Assembly: GCA_965204405.1 (NCBI GenBank)
Contig: CBDBEN010000005.1
Location: 2,480,001-2,544,000, forward strand
Length of the DNA: 64,000 nucleotides
DNA from: JANQPX01 sp965204405
GTDB lineage: Bacteria > Pseudomonadota > Alphaproteobacteria > Geminicoccales > Geminicoccaceae
Direction: 5' to 3'
The notes under the pieces are model-generated. The model made no database searches and was not told the origin of the DNA. It saw only the letters and a list, made by a program, of their open reading frames with translations. Every line of letters starts with the position of its first letter. Positions within the stretch are counted from its first letter, which is position 1. Below, in pieces: positions 9,753 to 18,262 of this stretch. Made by a program: the position numbers and the translations under genes.

Positions 9753-10951
9753 CCCTGTTCTCCCGTAGCACCGGCAGCCGGCCGGCCGTCCTCGACACCC
9801 ATCGACAATAGGACCTCGCCGATCACCGCGACCGCCGCCTGCATGTCTTCCGGCATCACCTGACCGATGCAACCGATCCGAAAGGACGGCGCCTTGGTCA
9901 GCTTACCCGGATAAATCACATAGCCGCGTTCCGCCAGGCGATCATAAAACTCATTGAAAACGAACCGCGGATCGGCGGGCATGTGAAACGTCACGATAAT
10001 CGGCGCCTGGCTGGCATCGGCCAGCAGTGTCTTGAAGCCGAACTCGCGCATGCCTCCGACAAGCAAGCTGCAATTTTCAGAATATCGGCGGAGCCGTCCA
10101 GGCACACCACCCTCTGTGTCATGCTCGATCAGGGCCTGATGAAATGCGGCCATGACATGGGTTGGCGGGGTGAAGCGCCATTGGCCATTGCCTTCCATGG
10201 CTTTGTGCTGATCGAAGAGATCCAGTGCCAGCGAATGACTGTTTCCCTTGCAGGTATGAAGTACAGATTTCCTGATAATCGCGTAGCCCATGCCCGGCGA
10301 TCCCTCCAGGCATTTGTTGGAGGACGCGACCACCGCAGCGCAAGGCAGGGCCCTTGCATCCAGCGGCAGCGCGCCGAAACTGCTCATCGCATCAACGATA
10401 AGAGCACGGCCCTGATCGGCGACAAGGGCTGCTATGTCCTCAATTGGATTCAGAATTCCGCTGGTGGTCTCGCAATGTACCGCAGCCACATGAGCTATGG
10501 CCGGGTCGCCGGCCAGCGTGGACTGGATCTCGTCTAGGTTGGGAGGCTCGTCCTCACTATATGTCAGTGCGGTTACCGAACGGCCCAGGTAGTGCATTAT
10601 CTTGACCATGCGCTCGCCATAGGCGCCGTTTACCAGCACGAGAAGCTTGCCGTCTCGGGGCACGAGGGTGCCGAGGGTTGCCTCGATGGCGAAGGTGCCG
10701 GAGCCTTGGACAGGCACGCAGACAAAGTCGTCCCCACCGCCGGCAATGGCCACCAGGCGTTTCTGGATATCGGCATTCAACGCGATAAACGCCGGATCCC
10801 GGCTCCCCCAGTCCTTCAGCATCGCCTGCTTGACACTTAAGGACGTGGTTAACGGCCCAGGGGTCAGCAGGAACTGATCATTGCCGGTTCTGCTGGCGCC
10901 CGTCGTGCTGATGGTCGCTTCTTTCACGGTGCGGATTCTCCCGAACATCAT
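9749..10951 (-). CDS. phnW: 2-aminoethylphosphonate--pyruvate transaminase
   Basis: 400-residue class V PLP aminotransferase, which converts AEP and pyruvate to phosphonoacetaldehyde and alanine. The N-terminus has the family hallmark FLLTPGPLTTS. The PLP-binding lysine lies in VASSNKCLEG, with the preceding aspartate in LIVDAMSSFG, and QGSGTFAIEA forms the phosphate cup. It is first gene of the operon and starts 92 bases from the divergent LysR gene. Two adjacent ATGs (10951, 10948) are possible starts. About 15 extra N-terminal residues before the usual core could mean the start lies further in. Confidence 0.94.
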   Translation of the reverse strand: MMFGRIRTVKEATISTTGASRTGNDQFLLTPGPLTTSLSVKQAMLKDWGSRDPAFIALNADIQKRLVAIAGGGDDFVCVPVQGSGTFAIEATLGTLVPRDGKLLVLVNGAYGERMVKIMHYLGRSVTALTYSEDEPPNLDEIQSTLAGDPAIAHVAAVHCETTSGILNPIEDIAALVADQGRALIVDAMSSFGALPLDARALPCAAVVASSNKCLEGSPGMGYAIIRKSVLHTCKGNSHSLALDLFDQHKAMEGNGQWRFTPPTHVMAAFHQALIEHDTEGGVPGRLRRYSENCSLLVGGMREFGFKTLLADASQAPIIVTFHMPADPRFVFNEFYDRLAERGYVIYPGKLTKAPSFRIGCIGQVMPEDMQAAVAVIGEVLLSMGVEDGRPAAGATGEQG

Positions 10952-11043
10952 CCAGTGATGACGCTAAAATAGCCTTTTTCCGGTTGCTTTTGAAATTAAT
11001 AGAATTAGCATAATCAATTAGCTGAATTTATGGATGTGTTTGG
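10952..11043. promoter_or_regulatory. Divergent promoter region, phnW / LysR gene
   Basis: A 92-base AT-rich gap between divergent start codons. It contains two copies of AATTAGC at 11003-11009 and 11016-11022, a spacing of 13 bases centre to centre, inside a longer AT-rich run. LysR-type regulators normally bind such divergent gaps next to their own gene. That these repeats are the contact sites is an inference. Confidence 0.45.
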
Positions 11044-11901
11044 TTGAATCACGCACAACTCAAGGCTTTTCATGCAGTCGCGGAAGCAGGGGGCTTTACC
11101 GCCGCCGCGGCACGCCTCGGCATTACCCAGCCAGCGGTGACGGTCCAGGTGAAGGCGCTGGAGGTCCACTATCAGGTCGAGCTTTTTCACAGGCGGCCCC
11201 GTCAGGCCGTCCTGACCACGGTCGGGCAGGAGCTCTACCAGTTGACTCTGAGGATGGTTGCCCTGGAGCGTCAGGCGGAGGTGCTGCTCGAAGCCGAGGG
11301 CGGGCAAGGGGGCGGGCGTCTGGTGATCGCCGCCGACGGGCCGTTTCACATCATGCCCCTTATCCAGGCAATCCGTACCAAGCTTCCCGGTGTCAGCGTC
11401 AGCGTTTCGACCGGCAATTCGGCATTCGTTCGCCAGGCCCTGCTCGACTACCGGGCAGAGATCGGCGTGCTCAGCGAGCATGAAGCGGATCCGTGTTTTG
11501 CCGTACTGTCCTCAAACCAGCATGCGGTCATTCTGATGATCCCCGCCAATCACCCCTGGGCCGGACGGCAACGTGTGGGTATCGAGGAATTGGAAGGTGT
11601 GCCGATGGTGCTGCGTGAAAAGGGATCTGCCACCAGGCGCCGCTTCGAAGAGGTACTGAGTGGCGCCAATGTCACCCCGGAGGTGGCCCTGGAAATAGGC
11701 GGCCGTGAGGCTGTCCGCGAAGCCGTGGCCGCCGGTATCGGTCTCGGCGTCATTCAAGAGCCGGAATTTGGTAATGATTCCCGCCTTGCCAAGGCCGAGA
11801 TCGGCGAGAAGGAGATCACGGCCAGCGAAGTCATCATCTGCCTCACCGAGCGCCGTGGGAGCCGGTTGCTGACCGCGTTGGAGCCTCTGCTGCACCATTA
11901 A
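11044..11901 (+). CDS. LysR-family regulator, likely of AEP catabolism (PhnR-like)
   Basis: 285-residue LysR regulator with an N-terminal winged helix (residues about 1-60: LKAFHAVAEAGGFTAAAARL, then GITQPAVTVQVKALE) and a periplasmic-binding-like effector domain (about 90-285). The start is TTG; the nearby ATG codons are in other frames or blocked by a stop. It is divergent from phnW, which is the arrangement of known PhnR regulators that sense AEP. Effector identity is inferred from position only. Confidence 0.88.
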   Translation: MNHAQLKAFHAVAEAGGFTAAAARLGITQPAVTVQVKALEVHYQVELFHRRPRQAVLTTVGQELYQLTLRMVALERQAEVLLEAEGGQGGGRLVIAADGPFHIMPLIQAIRTKLPGVSVSVSTGNSAFVRQALLDYRAEIGVLSEHEADPCFAVLSSNQHAVILMIPANHPWAGRQRVGIEELEGVPMVLREKGSATRRRFEEVLSGANVTPEVALEIGGREAVREAVAAGIGLGVIQEPEFGNDSRLAKAEIGEKEITASEVIICLTERRGSRLLTALEPLLHH

Positions 11902-11949
11902 GGGTTGACGTAGACCACGCCATAATCTTGGAACGAAACCACGTCCGGC

Positions 11950-12897
11950 CTAGACCCGCTCCCCCCGCCGAAACGGCACCAGCAGGGCTTTCGGGTATTT
12001 CGCACGCCTTGCCATGACGATCATCGCCAGGATCGACATCAGATAGGGCAGCATCAAAAAGAATTGATACGGGATGACGGCGCCTGCCGACTGTTGGGCG
12101 CGCACCTGGAGCGCTTCGAGGCCGGCAAAGATCAGAGCGCCCAGAAGGGCTTTGCCCGGGTGCCAGGAGGCAAAGATCACCAGGGCGACGCAGATCCAGC
12201 CGCGGCCGTTGATCATGTTGAAATAGAAGGCATCGAACCAGGACATGGTGATGAACGCACCGCCAACGGCCATCAGCGCGCTGCCGGTCATCACTGCGCC
12301 TGTACGGATCGCGAGCACATTGAGGCCCTGCGCCTCGACGGCGACCGGGTTTTCGCCGGCCATGCGCACGGCCAGGCCGAGCGGGGTGTGGAAGAGGACA
12401 TACCAGACGGCCGGCACCGTGAGCAAAGCGAGGTAGGTGAGGGGAGATTGGGTGAACAGCGCCTCGCCGAGAATCGGGATGTCTTCGAGGAAGGGGATGG
12501 GGACAGGCTGGAACGGTTCGATCTTGGGGGGCGTGGTCGCCTCGGGTAGCAGCATGCGATAGACGAAATAGCTAAGCGCCGACGCAGCGAGCGTGATGCC
12601 GATGCCGGTCACATGCTGGGAGAGGCCGAGATGCACGGTGAACCCGGCATGAAGCAGCCCGAACAGCGCGCCCATACAGGCGGCGAACAAGACTCCATCC
12701 CAAAGACCACCGCCTTGATAGACCCACATCCAGCCGGACATGGCGCCGACGGTCATGATGCCCTCAATGCCGAGATTGAGAACGCCAGCCCGCTCACAGA
12801 TCAGCTCACCGAGGGTGCCGAAGATCAGCGGGCTCAAGATGCGGATGGTCGCGGCCCAAAAACCGGCGGTCAGCAGGATGTCGAGGATTTCCATCAT
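11950..12897 (-). CDS. BMP-type (nucleoside) ABC transporter permease, second subunit
   Basis: 315-residue polytopic membrane protein of the branched-chain/ribose permease group, close to NupQ/YufQ-type proteins. It opens ILSPLIFGTLGELICERAGV and then has NLGIEGIMTVGA, which is characteristic of the family. The loop MAGENPVAVEAQGLNVLAIR matches the cytoplasmic coupling region. It is the last gene of a four-gene transporter operon with binding protein, double ATPase and first permease. Substrates of this family are purine or pyrimidine nucleosides or related riboside compounds; the exact one is not readable. A 109-base gap containing a strong hairpin separates it from the preceding permease. 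Confidence 0.88.
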   Translation of the reverse strand: MMEILDILLTAGFWAATIRILSPLIFGTLGELICERAGVLNLGIEGIMTVGAMSGWMWVYQGGGLWDGVLFAACMGALFGLLHAGFTVHLGLSQHVTGIGITLAASALSYFVYRMLLPEATTPPKIEPFQPVPIPFLEDIPILGEALFTQSPLTYLALLTVPAVWYVLFHTPLGLAVRMAGENPVAVEAQGLNVLAIRTGAVMTGSALMAVGGAFITMSWFDAFYFNMINGRGWICVALVIFASWHPGKALLGALIFAGLEALQVRAQQSAGAVIPYQFFLMLPYLMSILAMIVMARRAKYPKALLVPFRRGERV

Positions 12898-12910
12898 TCG
12901 GGTCGATTCC

Positions 12911-12989
12911 GCACCGGCCCACTCCCCCGCCCAATCACCCGATATGGTCGGGATCCTCGGGGTGGTTGGGCGGGGGAGTGGGCCGGTGC
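12911..12989. repeat. 30-bp-arm inverted repeat between two permease genes
   Basis: The left arm at 12911-12940 and right arm at 12960-12989 are reverse complements over 30 bases with one mismatch, separated by a 19-base loop. The arms are very GC-rich (each contains a run of five C or G). In plus-strand RNA the mismatch is a G-U wobble; in the operon mRNA (minus strand) it is C-A. No T-run follows on either side, so this is not a classical terminator. It may stabilise upstream mRNA or lower expression of the last gene, or be a copy of a dispersed repeat. I see no second copy in the window. Confidence 0.85.
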
Positions 12990-13006
12990 CGTGTTTGAAA
13001 CCGCCA

Positions 13007-14056
13007 TCAGCGCCACCGGATGCGGTATTGGGTGAGCATGGCGGTCACCAGCATGGCGAGCACCGAGACGCCGACCATGACATCGGCGATATAGGTCGGG
13101 ATATTGACCGCCCGGCTCATGGCGTCAGCGCCGACGAAGACGGCGGAGAGGAAAAAGGCGGCGGGCACCACGGCGAGCGGATGAAGCTGGGCGAGCATCG
13201 CGACCGCGATGCCGGTGTAGCCGAAGCCAGGCGACAGATCGAGGGTGAGATAGCCTTTGAGGCCGGCAACCTCACTAACCCCCGCCATGCCGGCAAGCCC
13301 GCCGGAGATCAGGGCTGTCACGACCACCGTGCGGTTGACGCCGATACCAGCAAACTCGGCGGCTGAAGCATTGTGGCCGACCGCACGGATCTCGAAGCCG
13401 AGAATGGTGAAGCGCATCATCGCCCAGACGGCGAGTGCTGCGAGCACGGCGATCACCAAGCCGGTGTGCAAGCGTCCTTTGGCGAGGAGCGGGGGGAGGA
13501 CGCCCTCGTCGACGATCGAGGCGGCCTGCGGCCAGCCCATGGCCATCGGATCGCGCCAGGGGCCTTCGATTAGATAGCTGACCAGGAGGATGACGACGAA
13601 ATTCAAGAGAAGCGTGGTGACCACCTCGTCGACCTTGAGCCTGGTTTTCAAGAGCACCGGAACGATGAGAAGAGCGCCGCCGGCAAGGGCGCCTGCGATG
13701 AAGAGGAGCGGTATCATCAGCGCCGGCGGCAGGGTGATCATGCCTGTGCCGAAGAAGGTGGCGGCGAGTGCTCCGGCGTAGAGCTGCCCTTCGCCGCCGA
13801 TATTGTAAAACTTGGCGCGGAAGGCGACCGCGACGGCAAGGCCGGTGAAGATCAGCGGGATCGAGCGGGTCAGCGTCTCGTTCAGGGCGAAGGCCGAGCC
13901 GAGAGCCCCCTTGAGCAGCAGGCCGTAAGCTTCGGGGACCGAAACGCCGGTCCAGGCAATCAGGACTGAGCACAGTACGAGGGTGGCAATGATAGCAACG
14001 ATGGGCGCCAGCCCAGCCCGGACCCAGGAAACGCTCTCCCGCGGCTCAATCTGCAT
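13007..14056 (-). CDS. BMP-type (nucleoside) ABC transporter permease, first subunit
   Basis: 349-residue polytopic membrane protein, NupP/YufP type. Hydrophobic segments occur throughout from residue about 15. Family motifs are FTGLAVAVAFRAKFYNIGGE and GQLYAGALAATFFG, plus the cytoplasmic loop EIRAVGHNASAAEFAGIGV. It overlaps the ATPase gene by 11 bases, which indicates translational coupling. It pairs with the permease encoded at 11950-12897 to form a heterodimeric channel. Confidence 0.88.
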   Translation of the reverse strand: MQIEPRESVSWVRAGLAPIVAIIATLVLCSVLIAWTGVSVPEAYGLLLKGALGSAFALNETLTRSIPLIFTGLAVAVAFRAKFYNIGGEGQLYAGALAATFFGTGMITLPPALMIPLLFIAGALAGGALLIVPVLLKTRLKVDEVVTTLLLNFVVILLVSYLIEGPWRDPMAMGWPQAASIVDEGVLPPLLAKGRLHTGLVIAVLAALAVWAMMRFTILGFEIRAVGHNASAAEFAGIGVNRTVVVTALISGGLAGMAGVSEVAGLKGYLTLDLSPGFGYTGIAVAMLAQLHPLAVVPAAFFLSAVFVGADAMSRAVNIPTYIADVMVGVSVLAMLVTAMLTQYRIRWR

Positions 14057-15608
14057 GGTGATGCCCGGCCAGTTCTCCAGCGGGCGGCGTCGGCTGCTGG
14101 CCTGCCATGAGGAGGCCGATCTCGGGTACGGTTCGCTCAGCCGTCGGTAGCACCTCGCTTAACCGGCCATGATAGATGACCGCAATGCGGTCGGAGAGGG
14201 TCATGAGTTCGTCCAGGTCCTCGGAAATCAGCAGGATGGCCGCGCCGCGTTCGCGGGCCGCTAGCAGCTGTGTCTGCACATAGGCGATCGCCCCTTCGTC
14301 AAGGCCGCGCACCGGCTGGCTCGCTAGGATGAAGGCGGGTTCCGGTGATAGTGCGCGGGCAAGGACAAGCTTTTGGATATTGCCGCCGGAGAGCAGCTTG
14401 GTTTCCGCATCAACGCCCTTGCAGCGCACATCATAGGCCTCAATCAACTTCTCGGCACGGCCGAGTGCCGATTTCTTGTCGATGACGATCCCGGCTTTCG
14501 ACAGCGCGTCGCTGCGCAGGTTTTCGCTCGCCAGGTTTTCCCAAACCGTCATGTCACCGACCACGCCTCGGGCCTGCCGGTCTTCGGGGATACGGCCGAC
14601 ACCGCGTTTCACGATTTCCCGAGCGCCCACTCCCTTGATGCTGCTGCCAAGTAGGGCAACATCGCCTGTATAGTCGCGACGGAGGCCTGAGAGGATGTCG
14701 GCAAGCGGCTGCTGACCATTGCCGGCGACGCCTGCGATGCCGACGATTTCGTGAGCACGGATCTCAAGATCGACGTGATCGAGCAGCGGACTGCCGCTCT
14801 CGCCTTTGAGCGTGAGGTCTTTGATTTTCAGAACGGACTTTCCAGTGGCTATCGGCTCCAGCTTGGGCCTGGTCACCTCGCGCCCGACCATCATTTCTGC
14901 GAGTTGATGACGATCGGCGCCGCTGGTTTCTACCGTGCCGATCAGCTTGCCGGCACGCAGCACGGCGACCCGGTTGCTGATCGCCAGGATCTCATGAAGC
15001 TTGTGAGAGATGAAGATCACCGCGAGGCCATCGGCGGACAGCGCCTTCAGGGTCGAGAAAAGCTGGTCGGTTTCGCCGGGGGTCAGAACGGCGGTGGGTT
15101 CATCGAGGATCAAGATCCGTGAGTCGCGGTAAAGGGCCTTCAGGATCTCGACCCGCTGCCGCTCCCCCACCGAAAGCTCCGCGACCGGCGCAGCCGGATC
15201 GATGACCAGGCCGAACGACTGGGCCAGATCAGCCAGTTTTCGCTCGGCCGCGTTCTTGCTCTGGCGCCAGGACCAGAGGCTTTCGGTGCCAAGGGTGATG
15301 TTCTCCAGCACCGTGAGGTTGTCGGCGAGGGTGAAATGCTGGTGCACCATGCCGATACCGGCTGTGATCGCAGCCTCGGTTGAGCCGGGAGGCAAGGGCC
15401 GGCCGTCGACCTCGATGCTCCCATCATCGGCTTGGTAGTGGCCGAACAGAATATTCATCAAGGTGGTCTTGCCGGCCCCATTTTCACCGAGCAGGGCGAG
15501 AACCTCACCGGCTTCGACCTCAAGAGAGATTGCATCATTGGCGACCAGCGTGCCAAAGCGCTTGGTGACCTTCTTGAAGGCAAGCACTGGCATGTCAGCG
15601 GCCGCCAA
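14046..15608 (-). CDS. BMP-type (nucleoside/simple sugar) ABC transporter double ATPase
   Basis: 520-residue protein with two ABC domains. The N-terminal one is canonical (Walker A LLGENGAGKTTL, signature LSVGERQR, Walker B ILILDEP). The C-terminal one has the degenerate Walker A GVAGNGQQPL and signature LSGGNIQK that are usual in ribose/nucleoside importers. The reading frame begins at TTG (15608) with an AGGAG about 13 bases before it; an ATG five codons in (15593) is the alternative. It lies downstream of the binding-protein gene by about 90 bases. Confidence 0.9.
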   Translation of the reverse strand: MAAADMPVLAFKKVTKRFGTLVANDAISLEVEAGEVLALLGENGAGKTTLMNILFGHYQADDGSIEVDGRPLPPGSTEAAITAGIGMVHQHFTLADNLTVLENITLGTESLWSWRQSKNAAERKLADLAQSFGLVIDPAAPVAELSVGERQRVEILKALYRDSRILILDEPTAVLTPGETDQLFSTLKALSADGLAVIFISHKLHEILAISNRVAVLRAGKLIGTVETSGADRHQLAEMMVGREVTRPKLEPIATGKSVLKIKDLTLKGESGSPLLDHVDLEIRAHEIVGIAGVAGNGQQPLADILSGLRRDYTGDVALLGSSIKGVGAREIVKRGVGRIPEDRQARGVVGDMTVWENLASENLRSDALSKAGIVIDKKSALGRAEKLIEAYDVRCKGVDAETKLLSGGNIQKLVLARALSPEPAFILASQPVRGLDEGAIAYVQTQLLAARERGAAILLISEDLDELMTLSDRIAVIYHGRLSEVLPTAERTVPEIGLLMAGQQPTPPAGELAGHHHAD

Positions 15609-15695
15609 GATCCATGCCTTTCTCCTACTCTTCTCAATCGAAACGCCGCCGGGTCCGCCCCGGCCGCGACAGCGTCAAGCCCAACGCCGCCGCCG

Positions 15696-16697
15696 TTAGA
15701 ATGTGGAGGTCGGTTCCTCGTCATTGATCTCGACGGTGAAGTTACCCGCCATGATCTCAGCGCTCAGCTCCTCGACCTTGGCCTTGGCGTCCGCCGGGAT
15801 CTTGTCCTCGAACTCATAATAGGGGGCGAGCGAGGCGCCGCCTTTTTGCATCATGGTCCATTCCTTGTAGTTCTCGGCGGCGAAACTGCCGTCTTTGACC
15901 CGGGAAATGGCATGGGCAATCGCTTCTTCCATATGCCAAAGGGCGGAGGTCACTACGACGTCGGTACCATTCTCCTCCTTGTTCATGTCGTTGACGTTAC
16001 CGAACGCGATCAGACCCTTGTCACGGGCCGCATCGACCACGCCGGCACGTTCGGCATAAAGCACGTCGACGCCGGCCTCGATCTGCGCAAACGCTGCCTC
16101 CTTCGCTTTCGGCGGATCGTACCAGGAGCCGATGAAGGTGACCTTGACCTCGATCTCGGGATTAACCGACTTCGCGCCGTTGATGAAGGCGTGGAACAGC
16201 CGGTTGACCTCGCCGATCGGGTAGCCGCCGACCATGCCGAGCTTGTTGGTCTTGGTCATCGAGCCCGCGAGGATGCCCATGAGGTAGCAGGGTTCGTGGA
16301 TATAGTTGTCGAACACGGCGAAGTTGCTGCCATGAGGCTCGAAGGGATCGCCCATCAGAAAGGCGATGTCCGGATATTCGTCCGCCACCTTCCGGGCTTC
16401 CTTGGAGATGCCGAAGGCCTCGCCAACGATGAGCTTCACACCGCTCTCGCAATACTCGCGCAGCACCCGGATATAATCGGTGTTGGCAACTTTCTCGGAG
16501 AAAACGTATTCGATCTCGCCAGCATCCTTGGCGGCGGTCAGGCCTTGATGCAGACGTGCATCCCATTTCTGCTGGATCGGCTGGGTGTAGATGCCGGCGA
16601 CCTTGATTGCCTCCGCCCGCGCGGGCCAAACACCCAAGCCTAGTATTCCGGTGCCAGCGGCGGCGCTGATGTTGAAGAGGCGCCTGGTGAGCTTCAT
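15696..16697 (-). CDS. BMP-family ABC transporter substrate-binding protein
   Basis: 333-residue periplasmic binding protein of the basic membrane protein/PnrA family. The N-terminus has a twin-arginine-like start (LTRRLFNISAAAGTGILG) and a likely cleavage after ARA. Family features are IKVAGIYTQPIQQKWDARLH, GEAFGISKEARKVADEYPDI, and the loop FDNYIHEPCYLMGILAGS that closes over the ligand. Known members bind purine nucleosides or related ligands. First gene of the transporter operon; the leader (16698-16806) shows no riboswitch that I recognise. Confidence 0.9.
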   Translation of the reverse strand: MKLTRRLFNISAAAGTGILGLGVWPARAEAIKVAGIYTQPIQQKWDARLHQGLTAAKDAGEIEYVFSEKVANTDYIRVLREYCESGVKLIVGEAFGISKEARKVADEYPDIAFLMGDPFEPHGSNFAVFDNYIHEPCYLMGILAGSMTKTNKLGMVGGYPIGEVNRLFHAFINGAKSVNPEIEVKVTFIGSWYDPPKAKEAAFAQIEAGVDVLYAERAGVVDAARDKGLIAFGNVNDMNKEENGTDVVVTSALWHMEEAIAHAISRVKDGSFAAENYKEWTMMQKGGASLAPYYEFEDKIPADAKAKVEELSAEIMAGNFTVEINDEEPTSTF

Positions 16698-16806
16698 CTG
16701 ATATCCCTCCCTTGGGGCTTGTCGGCCTTGTTGATCACGTTGCCGAAATTACGCACCGGTCTCGTGCTTGCTGTCAAGCAGGGAGGGCGTGCGCTGCACT
16801 TCAACC

Positions 16807-17709
16807 TCAGCGATCTTGCCTGCTGTCGACAACAATCCGATGAACGGCTTTGGCGCCAAGAAGTTCGTTCATGTCCGGATACCACATTGAATCATGAGGT
16901 TCGGCGAAGACTTTGTCCAAGAAAGCCGGTGCGACGCCATTGGCTTGAAAGAACGCTCGGTCTTTTTCCTGCTCGGCAGTGACGTCGATGGCGGGGAGGA
17001 CCGATTGGAGGCGATATTGGTGAAACCCGAGGCGGCCATTTTGACCGAGATAGCGTTTGGTGCCGGCGATAAACGCGGTAGTGCAGGCCGATCGGCACAC
17101 ATCGTAGACATAGGTCTCGAGCTGATGCTCGCCGATCAGCCTCGCAGCGCCCCGTGCTTCGAAAACCCGCCCGCCATCGCTATTCAGGATTATTGCTTCT
17201 ATGCCTTGGTTTTCCTTGATCAGCGCCCGGAGGTCCCTGGTGAGGCCGGTTTCAAAATTGCCCTCAAGGCGGAGCCGTCGGCCGTCGGCCATCATCTCGA
17301 ATGCATAACCCGGTCCATCAGCCACCATGGGGCGTTCCGGGAAGGATAGATGAATGCCCTCCTGGATGAGGGAGAAAACAGTCACCAGGACGACCGCGAG
17401 GCTCGCAACCATGGCCCCCTGGATGATAGTTACCCGCTGAACGGCGGCGGCCCAGCCGGTCTTGCGGTTGTCGGACAAGTGGCGGTCGCAGGCGCGAAGC
17501 AGGCCGACAAGCTGCCATGGAAAGACGGCAAGGCAGCCAAGGAGAAGATAGGCACCGGCAAAGAACAAAAAGACCGGGACACGCTCGACAAAAGGCGGGC
17601 TGATCAATTGGGCGAGCAGGCTGACGATCAGGAACAGAAGGACGAAGTTGATCCAAAAAGACCAGGCCAGAGACTGCTGTCCGAGCCAGTGCGTTCGAAG
17701 ATAGCCCAT
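16807..17709 (-). CDS. Membrane-anchored ClpP/crotonase-fold protein (COG3904-like)
   Basis: About 300 residues. Three membrane segments are visible (NFVLLFLIVSLLAQL, FFAGAYLLLGCLAVF, MVASLAVVLVTVFSLI), followed from about residue 150 by a soluble domain. That domain has a ClpP-like pattern: ILNSDGGRVFEARGAARLI, then the presumed nucleophile serine in CRSACTTAFIAGTKR, then a histidine in GRLGFHQY. This fits secreted or periplasmic serine-protease-like proteins of the COG3904 group. I chose the ATG at 17709; a TTG at 17724 is possible. It stands alone between the transporter and the HerA region. Function beyond the fold is unknown. Confidence 0.7.
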   Translation of the reverse strand: MGYLRTHWLGQQSLAWSFWINFVLLFLIVSLLAQLISPPFVERVPVFLFFAGAYLLLGCLAVFPWQLVGLLRACDRHLSDNRKTGWAAAVQRVTIIQGAMVASLAVVLVTVFSLIQEGIHLSFPERPMVADGPGYAFEMMADGRRLRLEGNFETGLTRDLRALIKENQGIEAIILNSDGGRVFEARGAARLIGEHQLETYVYDVCRSACTTAFIAGTKRYLGQNGRLGFHQYRLQSVLPAIDVTAEQEKDRAFFQANGVAPAFLDKVFAEPHDSMWYPDMNELLGAKAVHRIVVDSRQDR

Positions 17710-17953
17710 CAACCGGAGTTCCAATGATGCCGGCTCTCAAGAGGCAAGGATGTCTCATTCCAAACCGGTGGGCAAGATTTCATCTTCCCGATTCCGGAGG
17801 AAGGGCCCCAAGGGTTTGCTCAAGAGCGAGCTTGAGTCTCCGTGTTGAGGTTACGTCAGATTGGGCTCCGATCCGCGTCAGAGCGCTTAAGTTGATCTGT
17901 ATCGAGACGGGTGGCGAATCTGCTGGGCCTCCAGTTGGAGGAAGGGAGCCACG

Positions 17954-18094
17954 ATGAACGATACTATCACTACCTCTGTTGGTCACGCCGCTGAGGTTAA
18001 TGACCCACTGACCGACGAGTTTTTGCTGTCTGGCCTGTACTGCTCGCTCATCCAGGCGATTGAGGCGGAAGCCAAACTGTTTTGGACCTTCTGA
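17954..18094 (+). CDS. Small ORF, possibly the 5' part of a frameshifted gene
   Basis: 46 codons starting at an ATG preceded by GGAGGAAGGGAG, a strong ribosome site. The product begins MNDTITTSVGHAAEVNDPLT and ends KLFWTF. One base of shift just before the stop joins it to a second open frame (about 18089-18171) reading LLRGKDLTIANMMYEKFNEE and then KRLIVPD, giving a combined acidic product of about 72 residues. This looks like one small gene broken by a single missing base. I do not recognise the family. It is followed after about 170 bases by the HerA-like gene. Confidence 0.4.
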   Translation: MNDTITTSVGHAAEVNDPLTDEFLLSGLYCSLIQAIEAEAKLFWTF

Positions 18095-18262
18095 GAGGCA
18101 AGGACCTGACCATCGCCAATATGATGTATGAGAAATTTAACGAGGAGAAGCGGTTGATTGTCCCAGATTGAGTGATTTTTTTGGTGAGCTTAGTTAACGG
18201 AGATTTAACCCACCAGTAGTAAAGAGTGCTGTAGCCACATTTGCTGTCAAGGAGTTTGGGTA

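Noticed and set aside
15432..16643. 403-codon open frame on the plus strand opposite the BMP binding protein gene
   Set aside because: Shadow frame with no motif; the minus-strand gene has signal peptide and family motifs.
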